A DNA stretch of 23,068 bases from JACCQS01 sp050999295 (GCA_050999295.1 JBPCPI010000262.1:1-23068), one strand, 5' to 3'. Positions 7,640 through 16,791 are shown, counted from the stretch's first letter. A program made the numbers and translations. Notes: generated by a model from the letters alone, not told the origin.

Positions 7640-9111
7640 TCGCTTTCACGGTCGCGGAACTGATCCGTGCCACCGATGGGCACTGGTATCCGGGCACGAG
7701 GGACAGCACCGACCACGACGAGCCCACGGCGACCGCGATCGTCGGCGAGATCCGGATCGACTCGCGCCGGTGTGCGCCTGGCGATGTCTTCGTCGCACTG
7801 TCGGGAGAACACACCGATGGGCACGACCACGCCGCGGCTGCACACCGGGCGGGCGCTGTCGTGGTGCTCGCGGACCGTCCCGTCGAGGGTGTGCCCTGCG
7901 TCGTGGTCGCCGATCCACTCAGGGCATTGGGCAGACTCGCTACGGACGTCCTGACCCGGCTACCCGAGCTGACCATCGTCGGGATCACCGGGTCGAGCGG
8001 GAAGACCTCGACAAAGGACCTGATCGGTGACGTGCTCTCACGATGGGCTCCCACGGTGTGCCCCACCGGTTCCTACAACAACGACCTCGGCGTTCCGCTC
8101 ACCGTCCTTCGGGTCGACGAACGGACCCGCTTCCTCGTACTGGAGATGGGGTCGCGGGGAGTCGGCCACATCGCCCGCCTGACTGACATTGCGCGGCCGG
8201 TGATCGGAGTCGTCCTCAACATCGGGTCGGCACACCTCGGCGAGTTCGGCTCGACCGGGACGGTGGCGGCGGCGAAGTCCGAACTGGTCGCGGTACTGCC
8301 GGATGCGGACGAGGGTGGCGTTGCGATCCTCAATGCCGACGACCGGGCCACCCGGTACCTGGCCGGCCGTACGGCAGCTCAGGTCTGGACGTTCGGGACC
8401 GGCTCCGAGGCCGATGTTCGGTACCACGATGTGGACGTCAGCGCCGGAGGTCGGCCGAGCTTTCGACTCTCGGCCGGCGGCCAGACCGTCGAGATCACCC
8501 TGGATCTGGTCGGGGCCCATCAGGCCGCCAACGCCGCCGCGGCAACTGCGGTCGCCCTGGCCTGCCTGGCCCGGACCCAGCCCCCTGCGCGGGTGGAGCA
8601 GGCCGTGACCCAGCAGCGCCTCGCTGACATCGGGCGAACCCTGGCCGCGGCGGCCCCGCGCAGTCGCTGGCGCATGGAACTCACCGAACGCCCGGACGGG
8701 GTGAGCATCCTCAACGACGCCTACAACGCCAACCCCGAATCGATGCGGGCCGCTGTCGACGCACTGATCGGCATGGCCGCGGGAAGCCGCCGAACCTGGG
8801 CCGTGCTGGGAGCCATGGGCGAACTCGGCGACAGCTCCGAGGCCGAGCACGTCTCGGTCGGCAATCTGGTCCGTCAACGGGGAGTCGACCGGCTGGTCGC
8901 CGTGGGTGCGGGTGCCTCCGGCATTTATGCTGGCGCCGCAGGTGCTCCAGCCGAGGAAGAGGGGTTCATCCACGTGCCGGACATGAGCGCAGCGCTGAAT
9001 GTGCTGCGGTCGCAGCTTCGGCCTGGCGACGTGGTTCTGGTGAAGGCCTCCCGCTACGTCGGCCTGGAGCGCCTTGCCGAGGCTCTGCTCGAGGGAACCG
9101 ACGGCACATGA
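7636..9111 (+). CDS. murF: UDP-MurNAc-tripeptide:D-Ala-D-Ala ligase MurF
   Basis: MurF, 491 residues, adds D-Ala-D-Ala to complete the UDP-MurNAc-pentapeptide. The N-terminal domain carries IRIDSRRCAPGDVFVALSGE and DGHDHAAAA, as usual for MurF. The ATP-binding motif is GITGSSGKTSTKD (Lys123). SYNNDLGVPLTVL and LEMGSRGVGHI follow, then ILNDAYNANPESMRAA near residues 355-370. The start overlaps the murE stop as ATGA and is preceded by GGAAGGAGC, a good ribosome-binding site. The stop overlaps mraY in the same way. Nothing unusual was seen. Confidence 0.97.
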   Translation: MIAFTVAELIRATDGHWYPGTRDSTDHDEPTATAIVGEIRIDSRRCAPGDVFVALSGEHTDGHDHAAAAHRAGAVVVLADRPVEGVPCVVVADPLRALGRLATDVLTRLPELTIVGITGSSGKTSTKDLIGDVLSRWAPTVCPTGSYNNDLGVPLTVLRVDERTRFLVLEMGSRGVGHIARLTDIARPVIGVVLNIGSAHLGEFGSTGTVAAAKSELVAVLPDADEGGVAILNADDRATRYLAGRTAAQVWTFGTGSEADVRYHDVDVSAGGRPSFRLSAGGQTVEITLDLVGAHQAANAAAATAVALACLARTQPPARVEQAVTQQRLADIGRTLAAAAPRSRWRMELTERPDGVSILNDAYNANPESMRAAVDALIGMAAGSRRTWAVLGAMGELGDSSEAEHVSVGNLVRQRGVDRLVAVGAGASGIYAGAAGAPAEEEGFIHVPDMSAALNVLRSQLRPGDVVLVKASRYVGLERLAEALLEGTDGT

Positions 9112-10193
9112 GGTCGGTCCTCAGCGCGGCGGTGATCGCCCTGACAATCTCGATCCTGTTCACCCCGATCGCGATCCGCAGCCTGCAACGCCGAGGATTC
9201 GGCCAGGAGATCCGGGTCGACGGCCCTGAGCACCACATGACCAAGAAGGGCACCCCCACGATGGGCGGGGCTGTCATCGTCGCGGCCACCGTGGCCGGCT
9301 ACTTCATCGCGCACCTGTTCCTGCTCGGCGAGACCGGCCGCGGCCCCACGGCCAGTGGACTGTTGCTGATCTACCTGTTCGTCGGTCTCGGCGTCGTTGG
9401 TTTCCTCGACGACTACATCTCGATCCGCAACCAACGCAACCTGGGTTTGAACAAGACGGCCAAACTGGTCGGCCAGATAGTGATCGGCACCAGTTTCGCC
9501 ATCCTCGCCCTCCAGTTCCGCAATTCCGACGGGTTGACGCCGGGCTCGACACACCTCTCCTTCGTCCGGGACATCGAACCGCTGACGCTTGGCACCGTCG
9601 GCTTCGTGGCCTTCGCCCTGCTTCTGATCAGCGCCTTCTCCAACGCGGTCAACTTCACCGACGGACTCGACGGCTTGGCTTCGGGCGCGTCGGTGATGGT
9701 GTTCGGTTCGTACCTGATCGTCTCGTTCTGGCAATTCGGGCACGACTGCGCCCGGCTGCCCGAGTCCGGCTGCTACGAGGTGCGCGACGCCCTGGACATC
9801 ACGCTGATCGCGGCGGCTGCGATGGGAGCCTGTTTCGGATTCCTCTGGTGGAACGCCTCACCGGCCCGAATCATAATGGGCGACACCGGATCGTTGTCCT
9901 TGGGCGGATTGATGGCCGGACTTGCGATCCTGACCCGGACCGAGCTGCTGCTCGTCGTGCTCGGCGGTCTGTTCGTCGTCGTCGCCATGTCCGTGACGAT
10001 CCAGATCGCGGTCTTTCGACTCGGCGGTGGACGACGCATCTTCCGGATGGCACCGATCCATCATCATTTCGAGCTGGCCGGATGGACCGAGAACACCGTG
10101 GTCGTACGGTTCTGGATCGTCACCGGCATGGCGGTGGCCTTCGGGTTGGGCCTGTTCTACGCCGAGTGGCTCAGCCTCGCCGAGCTCGAGTGA
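9108..10193 (+). CDS. mraY: Phospho-MurNAc-pentapeptide transferase MraY
   Basis: MraY, 361 residues, is a polytopic membrane enzyme that transfers phospho-MurNAc-pentapeptide from UDP to undecaprenyl phosphate, giving lipid I. About ten hydrophobic segments are visible. Family motifs are KKGTPTMGG, FLDDY (Asp101-Asp102), NFTDGLDGLA (Asn182 to Asp188), NASPARIIMGDTGS and MAPIHHHFELAGW (His318-320). The aspartates and histidines that hold magnesium and substrate are all present. The ATG overlaps the murF stop (ATGA), and the TGA stop overlaps the murD GTG start. Length and motifs are ordinary. Confidence 0.98.
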   Translation: MRSVLSAAVIALTISILFTPIAIRSLQRRGFGQEIRVDGPEHHMTKKGTPTMGGAVIVAATVAGYFIAHLFLLGETGRGPTASGLLLIYLFVGLGVVGFLDDYISIRNQRNLGLNKTAKLVGQIVIGTSFAILALQFRNSDGLTPGSTHLSFVRDIEPLTLGTVGFVAFALLLISAFSNAVNFTDGLDGLASGASVMVFGSYLIVSFWQFGHDCARLPESGCYEVRDALDITLIAAAAMGACFGFLWWNASPARIIMGDTGSLSLGGLMAGLAILTRTELLLVVLGGLFVVVAMSVTIQIAVFRLGGGRRIFRMAPIHHHFELAGWTENTVVVRFWIVTGMAVAFGLGLFYAEWLSLAELE

Positions 10194-11629
10194 CCGGGCC
10201 GAGCCGTCCAGGGCAGTCGGCGTGGCTGGGCCTGCGGGTGCTCGTCCTCGGCGCCGGGGTCTCCGGACTGGCTGCCGTCCGTGCGCTGACCAGGGTTGGC
10301 GCTGAGGTCAGCGTTGCCGACGACCGGGTCGGCATCCTGCCCGACGACCTGTCCGGGGCTGACTCACCCCAGCCAGGGCACGGTCCGGGCTCCGCTGGGC
10401 CGCTCAACGCGACGGTCCGGGAGATCGGCATGCCCGACGAGGTTCCTGACGTGGATCTCGTACTCGCCACACCGGGGATAGCACCGGGTCATCGACTGCT
10501 GATCTCTGCCCGAGCGGCAGGAATCGAGATCATCGCCGAGCCGGAGTTGGCCTGGCGCATGCGCACTCCGCACGCAGCCCCCTGGCTCGTCGTCACGGGC
10601 ACGAACGGCAAGACAACGACCGTCGGGATGTTGGCGTCGATGCTGACCGCGGCGGGCATGGCCAGCATTGCGACCGGCAACATCGGTCTGCCCTTGGTCG
10701 CCGTTGTCACCGGCCCGGTGGCGTACGACGTCCTGGCGGTGGAACTGTCCAGCTTCCAGTTGGGACGCTCGCCCTCGATCCATGCGCACGCGGCCGCCGT
10801 GCTCAACCTCGCCGCGGATCACCTCGACTGGCACGGTTCCATGCCGGTGTACGCGATGGCCAAGAAAGCGGCGTTCGACCAGGCGACGACCGCAGTGTTC
10901 AATCTCGATGACGAATGGTCCAGCCGGCTGGCGCAGGACCATCCCCATCGCGTCGGATTCACCCTCGGTCGTCCGGCGCCGGGTGCTCTGGGTGTGGCGG
11001 ACGGAGTGCTCCTGGACCGGGCGTACGGGCCTTCCGTCGAGCTGGCCAGGATCAGCGACGTACCCGTACCGGGAGAGCACAACGTGGCCAACGCGCTGGC
11101 CGCAGCGGCGCTGGCGCGCAGCATGAACGTACCCGGCGTGGCTGTGGCGCAGGGGCTACGGGCATACCGTCCGGGGCCACACCGCAATACCTTGATCTCC
11201 ACAGTGGACGGGGTTGCCTATGTGGACGATTCCAAGGCGACGAACCCGCATGCGGCTCAAGCTTCGTTGTCCGCCTACTCCGACGTCGTCTGGATCGCCG
11301 GCGGCCTGCTGAAGGGCGCGGAGGTCGACGATCTAGTTATATCGGTGCGTGATCGGCTGCGCGCCGTGGTGCTTCTCGGGGCTGACCGGGCGGTGATCGG
11401 GCAGGCCATGGTGCGACACGCGCCCGAAGTCCCGGTCGTGGAGGTCGCCACCAACGACGATGGGGCCATGGTCGAGGTCGTCCGGGCCGCCGCCGCGCTG
11501 GCGCGTCCCGGTAGCACGGTGCTCTTGGCACCGGCCGCCGCCTCCATGGACATGTTCGTCAACTACGTTGCCCGTGCAGACGCCTTCGCGCGAGCAGTGG
11601 ACGACCTGTGCGGCGGCACGTCGCCATGA
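10190..11629 (+). CDS. murD: UDP-MurNAc-L-Ala:D-Glu ligase MurD
   Basis: MurD, 479 residues, adds D-glutamate to UDP-MurNAc-L-Ala. The N-terminal Rossmann-like domain shows VLVLGAGVSGLAAVRAL. The ATP-binding motif is VTGTNGKTTT (Lys141), followed by ELSSFQL, NLAADHLDWHG and, in the third domain, YVDDSKATNPHA and WIAGG. The GTG at 10190 is chosen because it overlaps the mraY stop (GTGA) and begins just before the Rossmann motif. The same frame is open much further upstream, inside mraY, but that part has no MurD similarity. The stop overlaps the ftsW ATG. Confidence 0.96.
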   Translation: MTGPSRPGQSAWLGLRVLVLGAGVSGLAAVRALTRVGAEVSVADDRVGILPDDLSGADSPQPGHGPGSAGPLNATVREIGMPDEVPDVDLVLATPGIAPGHRLLISARAAGIEIIAEPELAWRMRTPHAAPWLVVTGTNGKTTTVGMLASMLTAAGMASIATGNIGLPLVAVVTGPVAYDVLAVELSSFQLGRSPSIHAHAAAVLNLAADHLDWHGSMPVYAMAKKAAFDQATTAVFNLDDEWSSRLAQDHPHRVGFTLGRPAPGALGVADGVLLDRAYGPSVELARISDVPVPGEHNVANALAAAALARSMNVPGVAVAQGLRAYRPGPHRNTLISTVDGVAYVDDSKATNPHAAQASLSAYSDVVWIAGGLLKGAEVDDLVISVRDRLRAVVLLGADRAVIGQAMVRHAPEVPVVEVATNDDGAMVEVVRAAAALARPGSTVLLAPAAASMDMFVNYVARADAFARAVDDLCGGTSP

Positions 11630-12933
11630 CGGTCCTCAGTTCCGGCGCTCGCGCGCATGTCGTGACCAGGCCGACCGGCACGCCCGGAATCGGTGACCGG
11701 CCGATGACCTCTTTCCACCTCGTATTGGCTGCCGGCGGGGCATTGCTGCTCATCGGTCTCATCATGGTCTTCTCAGCGACCAGCGTGGACTCGCTGCAGG
11801 AAACCGGCTCGATCTACGCGAGCTTCAGCACGCAGGTCGTCTTCGCCGTGATCGGCCTGGTCGCGTTCTGGGTTGCCCTGCGGACGCGGCCGACCCTGCT
11901 GCGCCGGGTGGCACTGCCTGGCATGCTCGTTGCCGTCCTCCTGCTCATCCTCGTGCTGATCCCAGGCATCGGAAGGGAGTACAACGAGGCCCGGCGCTGG
12001 TTCGAGATCGGATCCTTGAGCCTGCAGCCCTCGGAGCTGGCGAAACTGGCATTCGTGGTGTGGGGCGCCGATCTGCTCGTTCGCAAGCGCAAGCTGATCG
12101 ATCAGTGGAGCCACCTACTCGTGCCGCTCGTCCCGGCCGGGGCCCTGCTGGGCGTGCTGGTCCTCCTGCAACCCAACCTCGGTACGACGCTGATCTTCTT
12201 GCTGATCCTGTTTTCCCTGTTGTGGTCGGTCGGTGCGCCAGCGCGGCTGTTCGTGACGATGGGCGCTGCGACGATCGCCGCTGTCGCCGTCATGATCGCC
12301 GCCGAGCCGTACCGGGCAGCCCGGCTCACCGGTTTCCTCGACCCGTTCGCAGACCCGCAAGGCGCGACCCTGCAGGCTGCCAACGGGCTCTACGCGCTGG
12401 CCACCGGCGGTTGGTGGGGTGTGGGGCTGGGAAACAGCCGGATGAAGTGGGGGCTGCTGCCCGAGCAGGACAGCGACTTTATCTTCGCGATCATCGGAGA
12501 AGAGCTGGGCTTCGCCGGGTGCCTGCTCGTCCTGTCGCTGTACTGCCTGCTCGCCTACGCGGGCATCCGGATAGCTCGCCGCACCAACGACGGGTTTATC
12601 CGGCTGGCCGCTGCTGCCATCACCGTCTGGTTGATTGGTCAGGCCTTGATCAACGTCGGGTACGTCGTCGGGCTGCTCCCGATCACCGGACTTCCGCTGC
12701 CGCTGATCTCATCCGGCGGGACATCGCTGGTACTGACCATGTTCGCGGTCGGGATCCTGGCCAACTTCGCGCGGCACGAACCCGCAGCGGTGACCTATCT
12801 CAAGCGCCGTCGGTGCTCGAATTGGGCTCGACTGGTGGCTCCGGTACCGCGCAGCGCCAGTACCGAACTCAAGCTCGCCGTCCCGGCCCGAGGCGGCACC
12901 GCTCGCCCCAGACGCGGCACCGCTGCACGATGA
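11626..12933 (+). CDS. ftsW: Septal peptidoglycan glycosyltransferase FtsW (SEDS family)
   Basis: FtsW, 435 residues, is the SEDS-family lipid II polymerase that pairs with FtsI at the septum. About ten transmembrane helices are visible. Signature stretches include VFSATS, REYNEARRWFEIGSLSLQPSELAKLA, the QPNLGTTLIF segment, GLGNSRMKWGLLPEQDSDFIFAIIGEELGF and GLPLPLISSGGTS. These are the standard SEDS motifs, including the DFIFAIIGEELG loop. The cytoplasmic C-terminal tail is rich in Arg, Ala and Pro. The ATG at 11626 overlaps the murD stop (ATGA), and an ATG 18 nt upstream is less likely. The stop overlaps murG. Confidence 0.96.
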   Translation: MTVLSSGARAHVVTRPTGTPGIGDRPMTSFHLVLAAGGALLLIGLIMVFSATSVDSLQETGSIYASFSTQVVFAVIGLVAFWVALRTRPTLLRRVALPGMLVAVLLLILVLIPGIGREYNEARRWFEIGSLSLQPSELAKLAFVVWGADLLVRKRKLIDQWSHLLVPLVPAGALLGVLVLLQPNLGTTLIFLLILFSLLWSVGAPARLFVTMGAATIAAVAVMIAAEPYRAARLTGFLDPFADPQGATLQAANGLYALATGGWWGVGLGNSRMKWGLLPEQDSDFIFAIIGEELGFAGCLLVLSLYCLLAYAGIRIARRTNDGFIRLAAAAITVWLIGQALINVGYVVGLLPITGLPLPLISSGGTSLVLTMFAVGILANFARHEPAAVTYLKRRRCSNWARLVAPVPRSASTELKLAVPARGGTARPRRGTAAR

Positions 12934-14039
12934 CCGGCCGGCGGATCGTGCTCGCCGGTGGAGGCACCGGCGGGCACATCGAGCCGATGCTGGCCGTCGC
13001 GGATGCACTGGCCGCGGCTGACCCGGCGGGCAGTCTCACCTGCCTGGGAACCGCTCGCGGACTCGAGGTGGATCTCGTACCCGCTCGCGGATACGACCTG
13101 CGGTTGATCCCACCGGTCCCGTTGCCCCGCAAGCCCACTCTCGATCTGCTGCGCGTGCCCGGACGGCTCTCGGGTTCGGTGCGAGCCGCGGGTCGGATCC
13201 TGCGCGACACGCGAGCCGAGGTGGTGGTCGGCTTCGGTGGCTACGTGGCACTTCCGGCCTATCTGGCGGCCCGCCGGGCGCACATCCCGACCGTCGTGCA
13301 CGAGCAGAACGCCGTACCGGGGCTGGCCAACCGGATCGGTGCGCGATTCGCAGCGGTGGTCGCGGTGACCTCGCCCGGTACCCCGCTGCCGCGCGCCCAA
13401 CTCGTCGGCATGCCGTTGCGCCCGCAGATCGCCAACCTCGACCGGGCCGCGCTGCGCGCCGTGGCCCGAGCCCATTTCGGGCTGCGGCGCGACCAGCCGA
13501 CCTTGCTGGTCTTCGGTGGATCGCAGGGGGCGCGGAGACTCAACACCGCACTGGCCGCAGCCGCAGATGAGTTGCGGGCCAAAGGCATCCAGATTCTGCA
13601 CGCGGTCGGCCACAAGAATGTGGTTACTGCGTACGACGGGGCAGCCTCGACCGACGTGGCGCCGTACGTCGTGCTGCCCTACATCGAACGGATGGACCTC
13701 GCGTATGCCGCGGCCGACCTGGCGCTATGCCGGGCCGGGGCGGTGACCTGCGCGGAACTGTCCGCGGTCGGCCTCCCGGCAGTCTTCGTACCACTGCCCA
13801 TCGGCAACGGCGAGCAGCGGCGCAACGCCGCGCCTGTCGTCGAGGCCGGCGGCGGGCTGCTCGTCGAGGATGGTGCCCTCACCGGGGACTATCTCCTCGA
13901 CACCGTCGCCGGGTTGCTCCTCGACGATGAGAAACTGCGCGCGATGAGCACCGCAACTGCGCGATTCGGTCGCCGGGACGCGGCCGCCCGGATGGCCGAG
14001 CTGGTCATGGGCGCAGCCCGTGGAGGCCGGGCACCATGA
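12930..14039 (+). CDS. murG: Lipid II synthase MurG (GlcNAc transferase)
   Basis: MurG, 369 residues, is a peripheral membrane GT28 glycosyltransferase that adds GlcNAc from UDP-GlcNAc to lipid I, giving lipid II. The N-terminal G-loop GGGTGGH (10-16) is followed by FGGYVALPAYLAA, HEQNAVPGLANR, the second G-loop FGGSQGARRLN, and the donor-site region RAGAVTCAELSAVGLPAVFVPLP with NGEQRRNA. All are family hallmarks. The start is the ATG overlapping the ftsW stop. The frame is open 870 nt upstream through ftsW, which is not part of the gene. Its stop overlaps an ATG (14036) that begins an 11-codon ORF before murC. Confidence 0.97.
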   Translation: MTGRRIVLAGGGTGGHIEPMLAVADALAAADPAGSLTCLGTARGLEVDLVPARGYDLRLIPPVPLPRKPTLDLLRVPGRLSGSVRAAGRILRDTRAEVVVGFGGYVALPAYLAARRAHIPTVVHEQNAVPGLANRIGARFAAVVAVTSPGTPLPRAQLVGMPLRPQIANLDRAALRAVARAHFGLRRDQPTLLVFGGSQGARRLNTALAAAADELRAKGIQILHAVGHKNVVTAYDGAASTDVAPYVVLPYIERMDLAYAAADLALCRAGAVTCAELSAVGLPAVFVPLPIGNGEQRRNAAPVVEAGGGLLVEDGALTGDYLLDTVAGLLLDDEKLRAMSTATARFGRRDAAARMAELVMGAARGGRAP

Positions 14040-14071
14040 GCGGGCACCGCCGGAGCAGGCTACGTACATGA
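14036..14071 (+). CDS. Putative 11-codon bridging ORF between murG and murC
   Basis: The ATG at 14036 overlaps the murG stop as ATGA and opens a frame encoding MSGHRRSRLRT. Its TGA (14069-14071) overlaps the murC ATG at 14068, again as ATGA. The mini-ORF fills the otherwise unusual 28-nt gap and would let ribosomes pass from murG to murC by two coupling steps. It has no recognisable homologue. Chance is a fair alternative, since only 33 nt need to stay open. Confidence 0.3.
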   Translation: MSGHRRSRLRT

Positions 14072-15522
14072 ACATGGCCACTTGGAGCGCGCCGACGCCC
14101 ACGGCCGAATCCCTCGGCCGGGTTCACTTCGTCGGCATAGGTGGTGCCGGCATGAGCGGCATCGCCCGCATCCTGTTGGCTCGCGGCGCGTCGGTATCGG
14201 GCAGCGATGCCAAGGAGTCGGCGGTCCTGTTGGCCCTGCGAGCCCTCGGCGCCCGGGTCAGCGTCGGTCAGTCTGCCGACAATCTCGTCGACGTCGACAC
14301 CGTGGTGGTCTCCACCGCGATCCGACCGAACAACCCCGAACTGAAGGCCGCTCGGGAGGCCGGCCTGTTGGTCCTTCCGCGAGCGGTGGCCCTGGCGGCG
14401 GTACTCGCCGGGCGGCGCAGCGTCGCCGTGGCGGGAACCCATGGCAAGACCTCCACCACCTCCATGCTCACCGTTGCGCTGCAGGACTGCGGCGTCGACC
14501 CGTCCTTTGCCATCGGCGGTCATCTCAACGAGTCGGGTTCCAACGCCCACCACGGCAGCGGGGACCTGTTCATCGCCGAAGCGGACGAGAGCGACGGATC
14601 GTTCCTGCTGCTCTCCCCGTCCGCAGCGATCGTGACGAACATCGAGGCGGATCATCTCGACAACTGGACCGACCTCCCGGCGATCACGTCGGCATTCGAG
14701 CGCTTCGTGGCCACGATCCGGCCCGGCGGCTTCCTCGTGCTCTGCGCCGACGATCCGGGGGCGGTGAAACTTCTTGCGGCAGCGGAGGACTCCGCAGTCC
14801 GGGTACGCACGTACGGCTGCGCACCGGGCGCCGACCTCCAGCTCACCGATCTCAAACACGACGCAGGTGGGACCGGCGGGATCACCTATCAGGCGATGCT
14901 GGACGGTGCTCCGCTGGGACGGGTGCAGTTGCAGGCGCCCGGCGAGCACATGGCGCTGAACTCGGCGGCGGCCCTGCTCGCCGGCACCGAACTCGGCCTG
15001 ACCGCGCAGTCGATGATCGACGGGCTCGGGGTGTACGCCGGGGTGCACCGGCGCTTCGAGCACTTGGGGACCGTCGGCGGGATCCGGGTGTACGACGACT
15101 ACGCGCACCATCCCACGGAGATCGCCGCGCAGCTGCGCGCGGCACGTTCGGTCGCGGGCGACGGCCGGCTGATCGTGGCCTTCCAGCCGCACCTGTTCAG
15201 CCGTACGAGGGCATTCGCCACACAGTTCGGTGTAGCACTGGGTGCAGCGGACGAGGTCGTCGTCATGGCTGTCTTCGCCGCCCGTGAGGATCCGGTCCCG
15301 GGCGTATCCGGTGCGATGGTCGCCGGATCCATCCCGCTGCCGCCCGAGCGGGTGCACTTCCAGCCTTCCTGGTTGGAAGTTGCGCCGCTGCTGGCCGCCC
15401 TGGCCCGGCCGGGGGACCTGGTGCTCACCTTGGGCGCCGGCGACATCGCGATGATCGGCCGTGAGGTGCTGAAGAGCCTTGCCGACCACAGCGGTCGACT
15501 GGCCCCGGTGGAGCCGCCATGA
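14068..15522 (+). CDS. murC: UDP-MurNAc:L-alanine ligase MurC
   Basis: MurC, 484 residues from this start, adds the first amino acid to UDP-MurNAc. The N-terminal domain shows VHFVGIGGAGMSGIARILL. The ATP-binding motif is VAGTHGKTSTTSML (Lys127), followed by EADESDGSFL, NIEADHLDNW and, in the C-terminal domain, DDYAHHPTEIAAQL and QPHLFSRTRAF. These are diagnostic for MurC rather than MurD, MurE or MurF. ATG 14068 is preferred, with AGG about 8 nt upstream and a stop/start overlap with the preceding mini-ORF. GTG 14020 (inside murG, no ribosome-binding site) and ATG 14074 are alternatives. The stop overlaps ftsQ. No murB lies next to it, unlike in some actinobacteria. Confidence 0.95.
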   Translation: MNMATWSAPTPTAESLGRVHFVGIGGAGMSGIARILLARGASVSGSDAKESAVLLALRALGARVSVGQSADNLVDVDTVVVSTAIRPNNPELKAAREAGLLVLPRAVALAAVLAGRRSVAVAGTHGKTSTTSMLTVALQDCGVDPSFAIGGHLNESGSNAHHGSGDLFIAEADESDGSFLLLSPSAAIVTNIEADHLDNWTDLPAITSAFERFVATIRPGGFLVLCADDPGAVKLLAAAEDSAVRVRTYGCAPGADLQLTDLKHDAGGTGGITYQAMLDGAPLGRVQLQAPGEHMALNSAAALLAGTELGLTAQSMIDGLGVYAGVHRRFEHLGTVGGIRVYDDYAHHPTEIAAQLRAARSVAGDGRLIVAFQPHLFSRTRAFATQFGVALGAADEVVVMAVFAAREDPVPGVSGAMVAGSIPLPPERVHFQPSWLEVAPLLAALARPGDLVLTLGAGDIAMIGREVLKSLADHSGRLAPVEPP

Positions 15523-16190
15523 GCAAGCGGCGGGTCTCGGTTGCCGCGGCCCTGGTGCTCGTGCTGGCGGGCACCCTGGGCTGGGTGGTCTTCTACTCCA
15601 GTGCGCTGGGACTTGAGCACATCGAGGTCCGGGGCGCTCGGGCGCTTTCCGCCGCGACGGTCGAGGAGGTGCTGGCGATTCCGGACGGCACGCCGTTGGC
15701 CAGGGTCGACCTCGCCGCGGCCGAGGCAGCGCTGGAGAACATCACCCAGATCGAGTCGGCGAGCCTGACTCGGGACTGGCCGCGGACCCTGGTGGTCCAG
15801 GTCACCGAACGAACGCCGGTCGCGGCGGTGGACGTCGCGGGCCAGACCTGGCTACTGGATCGCTTCGGCGTCCTGTTCGCTCAGGTCAGTGCGGTACCGC
15901 AGGGCGTCGTGTCGCTCCGGGTGGCCGCGCCCGGCCCCGACGATCGCGCCACGTCCGCCGCAATCGAGGTGATCCAGGCGCTGCCGCCGGCCGTCTCCGC
16001 CATCCTCGTACAGATCCTCGCCGACAGTCCCAATGAGATCGAACTGGAGCTCACCGACGGCCGTACCGTCATCTGGGGAGGCCCGGACAACTCTGTCCGG
16101 AAGTCGGAGATCTTGACCGGCCTCCTGGCCGCAGGAGCTGTCGGCACCCTGTACGACGTGAGCTCACCGACCTCCGCCGTCGTACGGTGA
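15519..16190 (+). CDS. ftsQ: Cell division protein FtsQ
   Basis: FtsQ, 223 residues, is a bitopic divisome protein that controls the FtsL/FtsB and FtsW/FtsI module. A very short basic tail (MSKRR) precedes the transmembrane helix (about 6-28). The extracytoplasmic POTRA domain follows (about 30-100, with LEHIEVRGARALSAATVEEV and a PDGTPLARVD loop), then the beta domain with RDWPRTLVVQVTERTPVAAV. It ends with TDGRTVIWGGPDNSVRKSEIL, as in other actinobacterial FtsQ proteins. The cytoplasmic tail is shorter than in many actinobacteria. The ATG overlaps the murC stop. The AhpD-like gene starts 4 nt downstream instead of ftsZ. Confidence 0.94.
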   Translation: MSKRRVSVAAALVLVLAGTLGWVVFYSSALGLEHIEVRGARALSAATVEEVLAIPDGTPLARVDLAAAEAALENITQIESASLTRDWPRTLVVQVTERTPVAAVDVAGQTWLLDRFGVLFAQVSAVPQGVVSLRVAAPGPDDRATSAAIEVIQALPPAVSAILVQILADSPNEIELELTDGRTVIWGGPDNSVRKSEILTGLLAAGAVGTLYDVSSPTSAVVR

Positions 16191-16194
16191 AGTC

Positions 16195-16791
16195 ATGAGC
16201 GAGCCGTCCCAAGTTCCGCCGCTCAGCCGATTCCCGGTGCCGGATCTGGAGGAACTGCCGACCGATCTCGCCGAGCGGATCGCCGAGGTCGCCGACAAGT
16301 CCGGCTTCGTCCCCAATATCTTCCGGGCACTGGCCTGGCGGCCGGTCGAGTGGCGGGCCTTCTTCGCCTATCACGACGCGCTGATGGACAAGGAGTCTCC
16401 GGCGCTGTCCAAGGCCGACCGCGAACTCATCGTGGTCGTGACCAGCGCGGCAAACGATTGTCTCTACTGCGTGGTCGCACACGGAGCCATCGTCCGGATC
16501 CGAGCCCGCGATCCCCTCCTGGCCGACCAGGTCGCCGTCGACTGGCGCAAGGCGCCGCTGACCGCAGCACAACGTGTGATGCTCGAGGTTGCCCTGCTGC
16601 TGACGGTTGATCCCGTCGCCGTCGGAGACGAGCATTTCGCGGTGCTGGCCGAGGCCGGCTTCAGCCAGGAAGACATCTGGGACATCGGGTCGATCTCGGC
16701 GCTGTTCGCGCTGTCCAACCGGCTTGCGCATTGGGCCGCGGTGCCGCCGAACGACGAGTTCTACCTTCTCGGCCGGGTGGCGCGGGAGTGA
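16195..16791 (+). CDS. AhpD-like / carboxymuconolactone decarboxylase-family protein (peroxidase-related)
   Basis: This 198-residue protein belongs to the AhpD-like (carboxymuconolactone decarboxylase) superfamily, in the subgroup usually annotated as uncharacterised peroxidase-related enzymes. The redox motif CxxCxxxH is intact (Cys89, Cys92, His96 in CLYCVVAHG). The N-terminal phrases SGFVPNIFRALAWRP and LSKADRELIVVVTS are typical of that subgroup. It probably uses the Cys pair to reduce a peroxide or disulfide, but the substrate is unknown. The start lies 4 nt after ftsQ, and the stop overlaps the next GTG. It is thus built into the division operon, between ftsQ and ftsZ, where most actinobacteria have nothing. 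A link between redox state and division would be speculation. Confidence 0.85.
   Translation: MSEPSQVPPLSRFPVPDLEELPTDLAERIAEVADKSGFVPNIFRALAWRPVEWRAFFAYHDALMDKESPALSKADRELIVVVTSAANDCLYCVVAHGAIVRIRARDPLLADQVAVDWRKAPLTAAQRVMLEVALLLTVDPVAVGDEHFAVLAEAGFSQEDIWDIGSISALFALSNRLAHWAAVPPNDEFYLLGRVARE

Noticed and set aside
9848..10189. In-frame extension upstream of murD, inside mraY
   Set aside because: It overlaps the conserved C-terminal half of MraY. The GTGA overlap and the Rossmann motif fix the murD start at 10190.
12060..12929. Long in-frame extension upstream of murG, inside ftsW
   Set aside because: It is Arg/Pro/Ala-rich with no similarity. MurG homology begins exactly at the ATGA overlap, at MTGRRIVLAGGGTGGH.
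14005..15489. 494-codon open frame on the minus strand opposite murC
   Set aside because: It is a GC-driven antisense frame over an intact murC with all motifs, and its composition is low-complexity with no family signal.
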